Positions 34,767-43,033 of a DNA stretch of 64,000 bases are shown in pieces; position 1 is the first letter of the stretch, and each line of letters begins with the position of its first letter. The notes under the pieces were generated by a model. The model was not told the origin of the DNA, searched no databases, and worked only from the letters and a program-made list of their open reading frames with translations. Position numbers and translations under genes: made by a program. The DNA is from Methyloversatilis thermotolerans (GTDB lineage Bacteria; Pseudomonadota; Gammaproteobacteria; Burkholderiales; Rhodocyclaceae), in NCBI RefSeq assembly GCF_000372885.1, contig NZ_KB889967.1, forward strand, positions 1,140,786 through 1,204,785, read 5' to 3'.

Positions 34767-35711
34767 GTGCAGTCGCATCCACCCGCCGCACCGGCGGACA
34801 TCGCCATCGTCACCGATGAACCGGGTTGGCACGGCAAGCGGCTGGTCGAGGCTTTCCGCGCGCGCGGGTACACCGCGCGTTACGTGAGCCTCGGCGACTG
34901 CCATATCGACCTGCCCCGCGGCGTGTCCGGCATCGTCATGCCCGGCTTCGAACAGAAGCTGCCGCAGGCGGTGTTCGTGCGCGGCGTGGCCGGCGGTTCG
35001 CTGCAGCAGGTCGTGCTGCGCATGGACTTCCTGCACTACGTCGGCGAACTGGGCATCCCGGTGTACAACCACGCACGCGCGATCGAGAAGAGCGTGGACA
35101 AGGCCATGACCAGCGTGCTGCTGCATCGCGCAGGCATTCCCACCCCGCCGACCTGGGTCACCGAGCAGGAAGCCGAGGCACGCGCGGTGCTCATGCGCGA
35201 GTTCGCCGCCGGACACGATGTACTGGTGAAACCGCTGTTCGGCTCCCAGGGCGAAGGCATCGTCCGGCTGAGGCCCGGCGACGCCTTGCCGGCGGCCGAG
35301 CTGGTGGGCCATGTCTGGTACATGCAGCGTTACGCGGCACGCTCGCGCGATACGGTCGGCGAGTGGTCGGACTGGCGTGTCATGGTGATCGACGGCAAGG
35401 CCGTGGCAGCCATGCTGCGCCGGGGCAAGAGCTGGCTCAACAATGTCGCGCAGGGCGGCGTGTGCGAGCCGATCTCGGTATCGCCGGACGACGCGCTGAT
35501 GCGGCTGGCGGTCGACGCCTCGCGTGCCTGCGGCATGGATTACGCCGGCATAGACATCCTGCGCGACGACCACGGTCAGCTCACCGTGCTCGAGGTCAAC
35601 AGCATTCCGGCCTGGAAGGGCCTGCAGGGCGTGACCCCGTTCAGCATCGCACAGACGCTGGCCGACGATCTGTTGCGGCGCATTCCGAGCGCGGGCGAAA
35701 TCGCGTGCTGA
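34767..35711 (+). CDS. RimK-like ATP-grasp ligase of the H4MPT cluster (orf5-like)
   Basis: A 314-aa ATP-grasp protein starting at GTG 34767. Landmarks: GIPVYNHARAIEKSVDKAMTS, DVLVKPLFGSQGEGI (ATP site) and LTVLEVNSIPAWKGLQGV (metal-binding Glu/Asn). It resembles RimK and the archaeal MptN H4MPT:glutamate ligase, so adding an amino acid to H4MPT is the likely role, though unproven for the bacterial protein. It lies between mch and the orf7-like gene, with overlapping stop and start at the downstream end. Confidence 0.85.
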   Translation: MQSHPPAAPADIAIVTDEPGWHGKRLVEAFRARGYTARYVSLGDCHIDLPRGVSGIVMPGFEQKLPQAVFVRGVAGGSLQQVVLRMDFLHYVGELGIPVYNHARAIEKSVDKAMTSVLLHRAGIPTPPTWVTEQEAEARAVLMREFAAGHDVLVKPLFGSQGEGIVRLRPGDALPAAELVGHVWYMQRYAARSRDTVGEWSDWRVMVIDGKAVAAMLRRGKSWLNNVAQGGVCEPISVSPDDALMRLAVDASRACGMDYAGIDILRDDHGQLTVLEVNSIPAWKGLQGVTPFSIAQTLADDLLRRIPSAGEIAC

Positions 35712-36565
35712 GTGCGCCGCCATGGCTGGAGCGGGCCTATCTGGACGCCTGCCGCATCGACGTCGAGGCACTCAAGCCGGGCAATGTCGGCATGCATGGC
35801 GACGGGCATCGCATGCAGGTGAGCGATTTCCTGCGCAGCGCCGAAGTGTCGTCAGAGGCCTTGTGTCGCGCCGATGCGACGGTCGGCCAACGCATTGAAG
35901 GCGCCATGCGAGCGACATGGCGGGCGGTGGGATGCAACACCAATCTGGGCATCGTGCTCGGCTGCGCGCCCATCGCCCATGCTGCACTGCATCGAGACGA
36001 AACTGAAACGCTGGCGACATCGTTGCAGCGCACACTGCACGGGCTGGATGTGGAGGACGCGCGACATGCCTATGCCGCCATCCACCTCGTCCAGCCGGCG
36101 GGAATCGGGGAACGTTCCGAACACGACGTTGCCGAAGCGCCGTCGATCACGCTGCTCGACGCGATGCGCATCGCCGCGCATCGCGACAGTATCGCGGCGC
36201 TGTACGCACACGATTACGCGCTGGTGCTCAAGCATCTGCTGCCGGTTCATGCTGCAGCGCGTCGTCGATGGTGCAGTGAAACATGGGCGGCGACCACAGT
36301 GTTTCTGTTCTGTCTCGCTCTGATTCCCGACACCCATGTTGCGCGCAAACATGGTGCGGAAACGGCGCGCTCCACACGCGAAAAAGGCGTCCAGATGTAC
36401 TTTCAGCTTGAACAATGCGCTGATCCGGTTATGATGCAAGACGCGCTGTTGCAGTGGGATGCCGACCTCAAGCAGGCGGGCATCAACCCCGGTACGAGTG
36501 CAGACCTCACGGTCATCACGGCCTTCATGGCCACGGTGCTCGAACAGACGGCGATCCGCAACTGA
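35705..36565 (+). CDS. CitG-like triphosphoribosyl-dephospho-CoA synthase family protein (orf7-like)
   Basis: A 286-aa protein starting at GTG 35705, overlapping the upstream stop by 7 bp. CitG/MdcB family blocks are CRIDVEALKPGNVGMHGDG and TNLGIVLGCAPIAHA (nucleotide-binding region). In methylotrophs this gene lies between orf5 and fae and is thought to act in H4MPT or furan cofactor synthesis, perhaps attaching a phosphoribosyl-type group. The exact reaction is unknown. Confidence 0.82.
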   Translation: MLSAPPWLERAYLDACRIDVEALKPGNVGMHGDGHRMQVSDFLRSAEVSSEALCRADATVGQRIEGAMRATWRAVGCNTNLGIVLGCAPIAHAALHRDETETLATSLQRTLHGLDVEDARHAYAAIHLVQPAGIGERSEHDVAEAPSITLLDAMRIAAHRDSIAALYAHDYALVLKHLLPVHAAARRRWCSETWAATTVFLFCLALIPDTHVARKHGAETARSTREKGVQMYFQLEQCADPVMMQDALLQWDADLKQAGINPGTSADLTVITAFMATVLEQTAIRN

Positions 36566-36613
36566 AGTAGTTTCGATCCTGTGTTTCGAACCCCGGAACA
36601 TGGGTTATCCACC

Positions 36614-36630
36614 GGGGGGGGAAACCCCCT
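36614..36630 (+). promoter_or_regulatory. G-tract/C-tract hairpin in the fae leader
   Basis: Eight G (36614-36621), AAA, then five C (36625-36629) form a compact hairpin 30 bp before the fae start codon and 15 bp before its AGGAG site. It may separate fae mRNA from the upstream operon by blocking 3'-5' decay, fitting the very high expression usual for fae. Confidence 0.5.
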
Positions 36631-36658
36631 ATAACTGCCTTGTATGAGGAGAATCAAT

Positions 36659-37168
36659 ATGGCGAAGATTAACGGTCTGTGCGTCGGTGAATCCCTGGTT
36701 GGTGACGGCAACGAAGTTGCTCACATCGACCTGCTGATTGGCCCGCGCGGCAGCGCTGCTGAAACCGCTTTCGCGAATGCCCTGGTCAATAACAAGGATG
36801 GTTTCACCTCCCTGCTGGCCGTCGTCGCCCCGAACCTGGTCTGCAAGCCGGCCACCGTCATGTTCAACAAGGTGACCATCAAGGGCGCCAAGCAGGCTGT
36901 CCAGATGTTCGGCCCGGCCCAGCGCGGTGTCGCGATGGCTGTTGCTGACAGCGTTGCTGACGGCACCATCCCGGCCGACGAAGCCGACAACCTGTTCATT
37001 TGCGTTGGTGTGTTCATTCACTGGCTGGCCGACGACGACGCCAAGATCCAGGACTTCAACTACCGCGCGACCAAGGAATCGATCGCACGCGCAGTGGCCG
37101 GCACCCCGACCGCTGCCGAAGTGGTTGCCAAGAAGGGTTCGGCGACCCACCCGTTCGCTGCCAACTAA
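36659..37168 (+). CDS. fae: Formaldehyde-activating enzyme
   Basis: A 169-aa enzyme condensing formaldehyde with H4MPT to give methylene-H4MPT, the entry point of the pathway. The sequence is highly conserved: [20 protein letters not shown] with the conserved His (H22 counting the Met), [37 protein letters not shown] and KSATHPF-like end ([11 protein letters not shown]). AGGAG (36646-36650) sits 8 bp before the ATG. It is last in the rightward C1 cluster and ends at a clear intrinsic terminator. Confidence 0.98.
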   Translation: MAKINGLCVGESLVGDGNEVAHIDLLIGPRGSAAETAFANALVNNKDGFTSLLAVVAPNLVCKPATVMFNKVTIKGAKQAVQMFGPAQRGVAMAVADSVADGTIPADEADNLFICVGVFIHWLADDDAKIQDFNYRATKESIARAVAGTPTAAEVVAKKGSATHPFAAN

Positions 37169-37192
37169 GCTTTCGAGCTTCGTTGCGAACGA

Positions 37193-37222
37193 CGCCTCCG
37201 GCCGCAAGGCCGGGGGCGTTTT
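37193..37222 (+). terminator. Intrinsic terminator after fae
   Basis: The stem CGCCTCCGGCC / GGCCGGGGGCG with a GCAA loop is followed by TTTTTGTTT, 25 bp after the fae stop. This is the clearest factor-independent terminator in the window. Confidence 0.85.
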
Positions 37223-37225
37223 TGT

Positions 37226-37600
37226 TTGTGCGCCACACACCGGATCGCGACTTTGGGTCGCTCTTGCAGAACCGCACGCCAACCGCGAACGGAGCCCGGC
37301 TTTGTGCGAGCTGGCGTGCCCGCCGATGCAGCCTGGAACGAAGCCCGCCCGCATCAGCCGCATCGCGGCCAGAGGCCGCTCCCACAAAAGCTCGCCCATG
37401 CCACGAACGCGGCCGGTTGTCAGGCCCACCGAGATCACCCGGGCCACGAGCGAGCAGGAGTCGGGTGGGAGCGGGCTTGCCCGCGATGCAGCTTCGAACG
37501 AAGCCGGCGGCCGACATGCGCCGCGTCGCGACCTTTGGGTCTCTCGTACCGAAGCGCGCACTGACTTCAAGCGGAGCCACGATTTTGCAGAAGCGGACAG
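37226..37600. repeat. REP-type repeats, mixed subfamilies
   Basis: No gene. It contains GATCGCGACTTTGGGTCGCTC (in parts GCGAC-TTTGG-GTCGC) near 37246-37266, GCATCGCGGCCAGAGGCCGC near 37367-37381 (arms GCGGCC/GGCCGC), and GGGAGCGGGCTTGCCCGCGA near 37468-37487, with the linker 'AACGAAGCC' common to the arrays at 50, 58 and 62 kb. Confidence 0.8.
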
Positions 37601-37603
37601 CCC

Positions 37604-38287
37604 TCAGAGCTGATCCGCCAATTCGATCAGCTTGCCAACCTCGACGTCGACGCTTACCGACGCCGTCCGCTCGCCCTGCCCTGCGCCATATTCATCGGGT
37701 CGTGCGATGAATGCCGTACGCAGTCCGGCCATCGCCGCCGCCTCAAGATCCGATGAGTGTGCGGCCACCATCATCACTTCGTCCGGCGCGAGATCGAAAG
37801 CGCTCGCGGCGCACAGATACACCGTCGGCCGCGGCTTGTAGTCGCGCGCCAGTTCGGCGCCGGTGATCGCATCCCATATGAATCCGTTGTGCCGCGCCAG
37901 ATTCACCATCAACGCGATATGTCCGTTCGAGCATGGTGCCAGGCGGTACTTCTCGCGCAGTCGCAGCAAGCCTGGCCGTACATCCGGCCAGGCATCCAGC
38001 CGGTGCCAGACACGATTCAGTTCGTCGCGCGTGGCGTCGTCGCAGTCCAGTGCGAAGTGCTCCAGCACGATATCCAGATTGCGCCTGTGCAGGACATCCA
38101 GCTTGCAATAGGGCAGACGCCCCGCCCTCACTTCTTCCATCGCCGGCTGGTACTGCGCCCGCCAGGCGTCGGCGAATGCCGCGCCATCCACCTGTCCGCC
38201 GAACCGTGCATCAACTTCGCGTGCAATGGATGATCGCCAGTCGACCAGCGTGCCGAACACATCGAACACCAGTGCCTTCACATGCAT
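37604..38287 (-). CDS. Haloacid dehalogenase, type II (HAD family)
   Basis: A 227-aa cytosolic HAD hydrolase. Motif I VFDVFGTLVDWRS carries the nucleophilic Asp, motif II is APCSNGHIALM, Lys is in ARDYKPRPTVYL, and motif III is VMMVAAHSSDLEAA. The pattern D-V-F-G-T-L-V-D-W and S-N-G fit (S)-2-haloacid dehalogenase, releasing halide from 2-haloacids. An ATG at 38285-38287 was chosen because the upstream frame looks like intergenic DNA. The neighbours are unrelated. Confidence 0.85.
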   Translation of the reverse strand: MHVKALVFDVFGTLVDWRSSIAREVDARFGGQVDGAAFADAWRAQYQPAMEEVRAGRLPYCKLDVLHRRNLDIVLEHFALDCDDATRDELNRVWHRLDAWPDVRPGLLRLREKYRLAPCSNGHIALMVNLARHNGFIWDAITGAELARDYKPRPTVYLCAASAFDLAPDEVMMVAAHSSDLEAAAMAGLRTAFIARPDEYGAGQGERTASVSVDVEVGKLIELADQL

Positions 38288-38390
38288 CGCCTCATCTCCC
38301 CTCGCCGTGCGGCGTCGCCTGCCGCGGCCCGCCCCGGCATCTGGCTTAACATGATGCCGTCCATTCACCCCACACGCTCCGGAGTCCGAA

Positions 38391-38810
38391 TTGAACGTCC
38401 CGCACATGGCCTGCGCGCTGCTGCTGACCGGCATCCTGTCGGTCGCGCACGCGGCCCCGCCCCCCGATTTCAGCGGCCAGTATGACTGCACCGGCCAGGA
38501 CCACCACGAAGGCCACTACACCGGCCGCGTCACGCTCGAGCGCGTGCCAGGACAGAGCCGCGGGCAGTACGGTGCCTACCGCTTCACGCTCGAGGTGCCC
38601 GGTTACGGCGAGTACCTGGGACACGCCGCATCGGAAGGACGACAGATGGCCATCCATTTCGCGCTGTCCGACCAGAGCACACGCGACCATGGCACCGGCA
38701 TTGCCCGCTTCTCCCGCAACAAGGACGGCAAGTGGTCTTTCCGCAAGTTCTATTACGAGCCGGAATTCAAGGGCGGCAACCACGGCTTCGAACAGTGCAC
38801 GCAGCGATGA
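38391..38810 (+). CDS. Secreted protein of unknown function
   Basis: A 139-aa protein with a signal peptide (MACALLLTGILSVAHA) and a mature part beginning APPPDFSGQYDCTGQD, ending FEQCTQR; two Cys probably form a disulphide. The TTG at 38391 is 6 bp after GGAG and is the best-supported start; an ATG 15 bp later is an alternative. No family is recognised. Confidence 0.62.
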   Translation: MNVPHMACALLLTGILSVAHAAPPPDFSGQYDCTGQDHHEGHYTGRVTLERVPGQSRGQYGAYRFTLEVPGYGEYLGHAASEGRQMAIHFALSDQSTRDHGTGIARFSRNKDGKWSFRKFYYEPEFKGGNHGFEQCTQR

Positions 38811-38897
38811 CCTCGCACGGTCCGGCCATGTACGAACGACCTTAGCGATCGGACATCGGCCAGACGGAGGCCGCGCACGGCAGGTCGGCGCAGCCGT

Positions 38898-39779
38898 TCA
38901 GATCTGTCCGGCGCGACGCGCCGCGGTACGTGACAGCGCTGCCCAATCCAGGTGGCCCTCGTGGTGGGCCAGGCTTTCGATATGCGCATCGCGCAGCACG
39001 CTGGCGAGCGACATCGGAACATTCACCTGTGCCGCCGCATCCAGCGCCAGCCTGACGTCCTTCAGCCCGAGCTCGAGCCGGAAGCCGGCGGGCTCGAACT
39101 GCCGGTCGGCGATCGCCTTGCCATAGCCCTTGTAGACCGGGGCGGCAAAAGCGGTCGAGGTGATCATGTCGAGGAACTGAGCCGCGTCCACACCATGCCC
39201 CTGGGCGAGCGCGACGGCCTCGCTCATCGCGCCGATCGCGGCAGCGATCATGAAGTTCGCGGCAAGCTTGGCCGCATTGGCCTGTTCCGGTCGTTCGCCC
39301 ACCCTCCAGGTTTTCTGTCCCATGGCGCCGAAAACGGGCTGCAAGATCACCAGCGCATCGTCAGGGCCGGCGGCAAGGATGTTGAGTTGTCCAGCCTCGG
39401 CGACATTCACGCGCCCAAGCACCGGCGCCGCGACGTAATGCAGCCCGCGCGCCCGGTGCAAGCGCGCGAATTCGCACGCCAGATCAACCGATACGGTGGC
39501 CATGTTCGCATGCACCGCAGCGCGCGGCAGCGCATCGAGCGCGCCACCATCGAGCAGCGCGAACCGCGTCGCCGCATCGTCCGCCAGCATGGAAATGAGC
39601 ACCTCGGCATCCTGTGCCGCCTCCGCCGGCGTGGCGGCCGGCTTCGCACCCAGCGACGCCAGCCGGTCGACCGGTGCGGGAGAACGGTTCCAGGCACTCA
39701 CGGAGTGGCCGGCCTTGAGGAGATTGGCGGCCATCGGAAAACCCATGGTGCCCAGTCCCAGAAACGCGATTTTCATCAT
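38898..39779 (-). CDS. 3-hydroxyisobutyrate dehydrogenase-like NAD(P) oxidoreductase
   Basis: A 293-aa beta-hydroxyacid dehydrogenase. The N-terminal Rossmann motif is FLGLGTMGFPMAANLLKAG, the catalytic Lys is in NAAKLAANFM, and ARGLHYVAAPVLGRVN carries the substrate loop. Possible substrates include 3-hydroxyisobutyrate, tartronate semialdehyde or succinic semialdehyde; sequence alone does not decide. Tandem ATGs at 39779 and 39776 follow AGGAGC. It lies 38 bp after the LysR regulator in the same direction. Confidence 0.85.
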   Translation of the reverse strand: MMKIAFLGLGTMGFPMAANLLKAGHSVSAWNRSPAPVDRLASLGAKPAATPAEAAQDAEVLISMLADDAATRFALLDGGALDALPRAAVHANMATVSVDLACEFARLHRARGLHYVAAPVLGRVNVAEAGQLNILAAGPDDALVILQPVFGAMGQKTWRVGERPEQANAAKLAANFMIAAAIGAMSEAVALAQGHGVDAAQFLDMITSTAFAAPVYKGYGKAIADRQFEPAGFRLELGLKDVRLALDAAAQVNVPMSLASVLRDAHIESLAHHEGHLDWAALSRTAARRAGQI

Positions 39780-39817
39780 CAAGCTCCTGCGGTCGGCGCC
39801 GGCTGCGGGCGCCGGAT

Positions 39818-40816
39818 TCAGAATGCCTCGGCCTCCGCGCCCAGCATGGCCTGGGTGGTATGGCAGGCCGATTTTTCGCCCGAACCGCAGCGCGCCTGAC
39901 CGTCGCTGCGGCCGCCCAGTATGGGGCAGCGGCCGAACAGTTCGGCCACCCAGTCGACGAAGGCACGCACCTTGGGCGACAAATGCCTGTTGTGTGGATA
40001 CACCACCGAAATCGGCATGGCAGAGGGTCGCCACTGCGGCAATACCTCGCGCAGCGCCCCGGATTCCAGATGTGGCTGCACCATGAAACGCGGCGGCTGT
40101 ATCAGGCCGAAGCCCTGCAGGCCGCACGCGACATAGGCATCGCCATCGTTGACCGACACCCGGCTGGCCACCTTCACTTCGGTGACCTCCCCCTCGACCA
40201 CGAAATCGAGCTCATAAAGACGTCCGGTGCGACTGGAGAAGTAATGCACCACGCGATGCCGGGGCAACTCGTCGAGCGACATCGGCTCGCCATAGCGCTC
40301 GATATAGCCCGGCGAGGCGCAGGTGACCGTATCCAGCGTGCCGATGCGGCGCGCCACCAGCGAGGAATCCTGCAGTTCGCCGATGCGGATGACGCAATCG
40401 ACGCTTTCACGGATGAGGTCGACCGGTCGGTCGCCCATGCCGATGGCCAGTTCGATATCCGGGTAGCGATGGTTGAACTCGCACAGCCGGGGAATGAGCA
40501 CCTGCCGGCCTATCGGCGGTGGCACATCGATGCGCAGCTTGCCGCGCGGGCCGCGCGACACGTCGCGGAAGGAGGACTCGGCGTCCTCGACGTCGGCCAG
40601 GATGCGCGCGCAGCGCTCGTAATAGGCCGCGCCATCCGGCGTGAGGCTGATGCGACGCGTCGTGCGGTTGAGCAGCCTGACCTGCAGCAGGCTTTCCAGT
40701 TGCTGCACGGCGGTGGTCACGGTCGCACGCGGAAGGCCGAGGCTGTCGGCGGCACGCGAAAAACTGTTCGAATCGACGACGCGAACGAACACCTGCATGG
40801 CCTGAAATCTGTCCAT
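39818..40816 (-). CDS. LysR-family transcriptional regulator
   Basis: A 332-aa regulator. The N-terminal winged helix (MDRFQAMQVFVRVVDSNSFSRAADSLG to RTTRRISLTPDG, shown in parts) is followed by the effector-binding domain. The C-terminal tail of about 30 aa has two Cys. It is divergent from the alpha/beta-hydrolase and the RND efflux operon, so it probably controls them (as MexT-type regulators do) and itself; a 15-bp inverted repeat lies between. The effector is unknown. Confidence 0.9.
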   Translation of the reverse strand: MDRFQAMQVFVRVVDSNSFSRAADSLGLPRATVTTAVQQLESLLQVRLLNRTTRRISLTPDGAAYYERCARILADVEDAESSFRDVSRGPRGKLRIDVPPPIGRQVLIPRLCEFNHRYPDIELAIGMGDRPVDLIRESVDCVIRIGELQDSSLVARRIGTLDTVTCASPGYIERYGEPMSLDELPRHRVVHYFSSRTGRLYELDFVVEGEVTEVKVASRVSVNDGDAYVACGLQGFGLIQPPRFMVQPHLESGALREVLPQWRPSAMPISVVYPHNRHLSPKVRAFVDWVAELFGRCPILGGRSDGQARCGSGEKSACHTTQAMLGAEAEAF

Positions 40817-40861
40817 GGGATTCCCTGAAGGAGACGCGGACACAGCATACCGCGAAGATTG

Positions 40862-40876
40862 TTCGTTGGAAACGAA
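40862..40876. promoter_or_regulatory. LysR-type inverted repeat before the efflux operon
   Basis: TTCGTT (40862-40867), GGA, AACGAA (40871-40876): a perfect inverted repeat containing the T-N11-A pattern of LysR boxes. It lies in the 137-bp gap between the divergent LysR and hydrolase starts. Confidence 0.6.
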
Positions 40877-40953
40877 TAGTGTTATCAGATCACCCTAGTT
40901 TATCCATCCAAGGCTAACACCGAAAATGCGGTCACGTCACCAGGCGATGACCG

Positions 40954-41775
40954 ATGAAAAGCACTCACACCGACACCCTGCATATCCGCAATCTGGACAT
41001 TGCCGGCCCCAACGGCCGGCTGCCCTTGCGGCTGTACCAGCCCGAAGCCGACACGCTGCGGCCGCTGGTGCTCTATCTGCACGGCGGGCGCTTCGTCGGC
41101 GGAACGCTGGACGACGCCGATGCGATGGCACGGCACCTCGCGCTGGGTGTGCCCGCCGTCGTCGTATCGGTGGATTACGCGCTCGCGCCCGACCATCCCT
41201 TTCCCGCGGCGCCCGAGGACGCCTATGCCGCACTGTGCTGGGCCACAGCCCATGCCGCCACGCTGGGCGCCGACGATCTGCGCGTCGCGGTCGCCGGAGA
41301 GGAAGCCGGCGGCAATCTTGCCGCGTCCCTGGCGCTGATCGCACGCGATCGCGGCGAGGTCGACCTTGCCGCGCAGGTGCTCATCGGTCCGATGCTCGAT
41401 CCCAGCATGACGCTGAGTGGATCTTTGAAGACGCCGGACGATGTCCGCGCGGAGGACTTCGCCGACAGTTATCGCAAGTATCTGCCGCTGCTCGCGCAAC
41501 GGCTGCACCCCTACGCCGCGCCGCTCGAGTCCTGCCGCCAGGCCAGTCTGCCCGCCGCCTACATCGCCACCGCCGAGCGCGATCTGCTGCACGGCGAGGG
41601 CGAGCGCTACGCGAATGCGCTCATAGCGGCTGGCGTGCACACCCAGGTCGAACGCTATGCCGGCGTGGCCCCGGCGGCGCTGAGCGCGCATCCGCTGCTG
41701 CGCGAATGCGTGCTGCAGTTCCTGCGCTGCCGGCTCGGCGCGTGCACCGACCTCGCCCTCTCCGAACGCCCCTGA
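40954..41775 (+). CDS. Alpha/beta-hydrolase (HSL-like) lacking the catalytic Ser
   Basis: A 273-aa hormone-sensitive-lipase-like protein. The oxyanion motif LYLHGGRFVGGTL and VSVDYALAPDHPFPAAPEDA are typical. At the nucleophile elbow, where relatives have GDSAGGN, the sequence is AGEEAGGNLAAS, so Ser is replaced by Glu. Either the protein is not a standard esterase or it has another role. It is first in a unit leading to the RND adaptor (51 bp downstream), so it may act in drug handling or regulation of efflux. Confidence 0.8.
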   Translation: MKSTHTDTLHIRNLDIAGPNGRLPLRLYQPEADTLRPLVLYLHGGRFVGGTLDDADAMARHLALGVPAVVVSVDYALAPDHPFPAAPEDAYAALCWATAHAATLGADDLRVAVAGEEAGGNLAASLALIARDRGEVDLAAQVLIGPMLDPSMTLSGSLKTPDDVRAEDFADSYRKYLPLLAQRLHPYAAPLESCRQASLPAAYIATAERDLLHGEGERYANALIAAGVHTQVERYAGVAPAALSAHPLLRECVLQFLRCRLGACTDLALSERP

Positions 41776-41826
41776 CCCCGGCCCCGACAACCCTCCTGCC
41801 CAATCAATCTCTCGAGGAAAAACGCC

Positions 41827-43029
41827 ATGTCACTCCCCTACAAGCGCACCACCCTCGCCCTCCTGATGATCGCCGCGCTCGCCGGTGGCGGCCTGGCCGT
41901 CATGCGCGCGCAGGCCGATGCGCCGCAGAGCGCGGCACCCGCCGCGCCGACGGTCGAAGTGGCCGAAGTGAAGCCGCAGACCATCATCGACTGGCAGGAC
42001 TATTCCGGCCGGCTGGAAGCGGTGGACCGCGTGGATATCCGGCCGCTGGTTTCCGGCACGCTGACCGCCGTTCATTTTCACGACGGTGCCTACGTGAAGA
42101 AGGGCGACGTGCTGTTCACCATCGATCCGCGGCCCTATGCCGCGGAGGTGGACCGTGCGCAGGCGCAGCTTGCCGCCGCCCAGACACGCGCGGCCTACGC
42201 GGCAACCGAGCTCGCGCGCGGCCAGCGCCTCGCTGCCGACAACGCGATCGCCAAACGCGATCTGGACGAGAAGCAGAACGCCGCACGCGAAGCCGATGCC
42301 CAGGTGCAGGCGGCACAAGCCGCGCTGACTTCGGCCCGGCTCAATCTCGAATACACCCGCATCGTCGCGCCGGTAGCCGGACGCATATCGCGTGCCGAAG
42401 TGACGGTAGGCAATATCGTCGCCGCCGGTGCCGGCACGCCGCCGCTGACCACGCTGGTGTCGGTGGATCGCATCTACGCGGCCTTCGATGTCGATGAACA
42501 GAGCTTCCTGAAGTACGTGAATCCGGCCCAGCGCACGAAATCCGAAGCGGTTCCGGTCTATCTGGGGCTGGCCGACGAAGATGGCTATTCGCGCCGCGGC
42601 GGCATCTCCTCGGTGGACAACCGTCTGGATACCTCGTCCGGCACCATCCGCGTGCGCGCCGTGTTCGACAACGCCGACGGCCGGCTGTTGCCCGGCCTCT
42701 ATGCGCGCATCCGGCTCGGCGGCGGTTCGCCGCGCGAAGCGGTGCTGATAGACGAACGCGCGATCGGTACCGACCAGGACAAGCGCTTCGTGCTGGTGGT
42801 CGACCACGACAACCGCACCGCCTACCGCGAAGTGCGTCTCGGCGCGCGCCAGAACGGTCTGCGCGTGATCGAAAGCGGGCTGGCCGGCGGCGAGCGCATC
42901 GTCGTGAGCGGCCTGCAGCGTACCCGTCCGGGCGACACGGTATCGCCCAAGGATGTCCCGATGAACCGGGAAGCACTGGTCGATGGACCAGCCCAGCCGC
43001 CCCGTTCCAAGCCCGTCGTGAAGGCCTGA
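41827..43029 (+). CDS. RND efflux periplasmic adaptor (MexE-like)
   Basis: A 400-aa membrane fusion protein. The N-terminal signal/anchor segment (TLALLMIAALAGGGLAVM) is followed by a barrel-sandwich domain (GRLEAVDRVDIRPLVSGTL, FHDGAYVKKGDVLFTIDPRPY), a coiled-coil hairpin rich in Ala/Gln/Arg (about 90-175) and a C-terminal domain (GLQRTRPGDTVSPKD). It links the inner-membrane pump to the outer-membrane channel. The SD AGGAAAA is 6-7 bp before the ATG. It resembles the MexE type because of the partner pump. Confidence 0.92.
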   Translation: MSLPYKRTTLALLMIAALAGGGLAVMRAQADAPQSAAPAAPTVEVAEVKPQTIIDWQDYSGRLEAVDRVDIRPLVSGTLTAVHFHDGAYVKKGDVLFTIDPRPYAAEVDRAQAQLAAAQTRAAYAATELARGQRLAADNAIAKRDLDEKQNAAREADAQVQAAQAALTSARLNLEYTRIVAPVAGRISRAEVTVGNIVAAGAGTPPLTTLVSVDRIYAAFDVDEQSFLKYVNPAQRTKSEAVPVYLGLADEDGYSRRGGISSVDNRLDTSSGTIRVRAVFDNADGRLLPGLYARIRLGGGSPREAVLIDERAIGTDQDKRFVLVVDHDNRTAYREVRLGARQNGLRVIESGLAGGERIVVSGLQRTRPGDTVSPKDVPMNREALVDGPAQPPRSKPVVKA

Positions 43030-43033
43030 TGTC

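Noticed and set aside
32535..35771. A 1078-codon open frame antisense to mch and the ATP-grasp genes
   Set aside because: Same compositional shadow; no recognisable motif, no plausible start, and it opposes a conserved operon.
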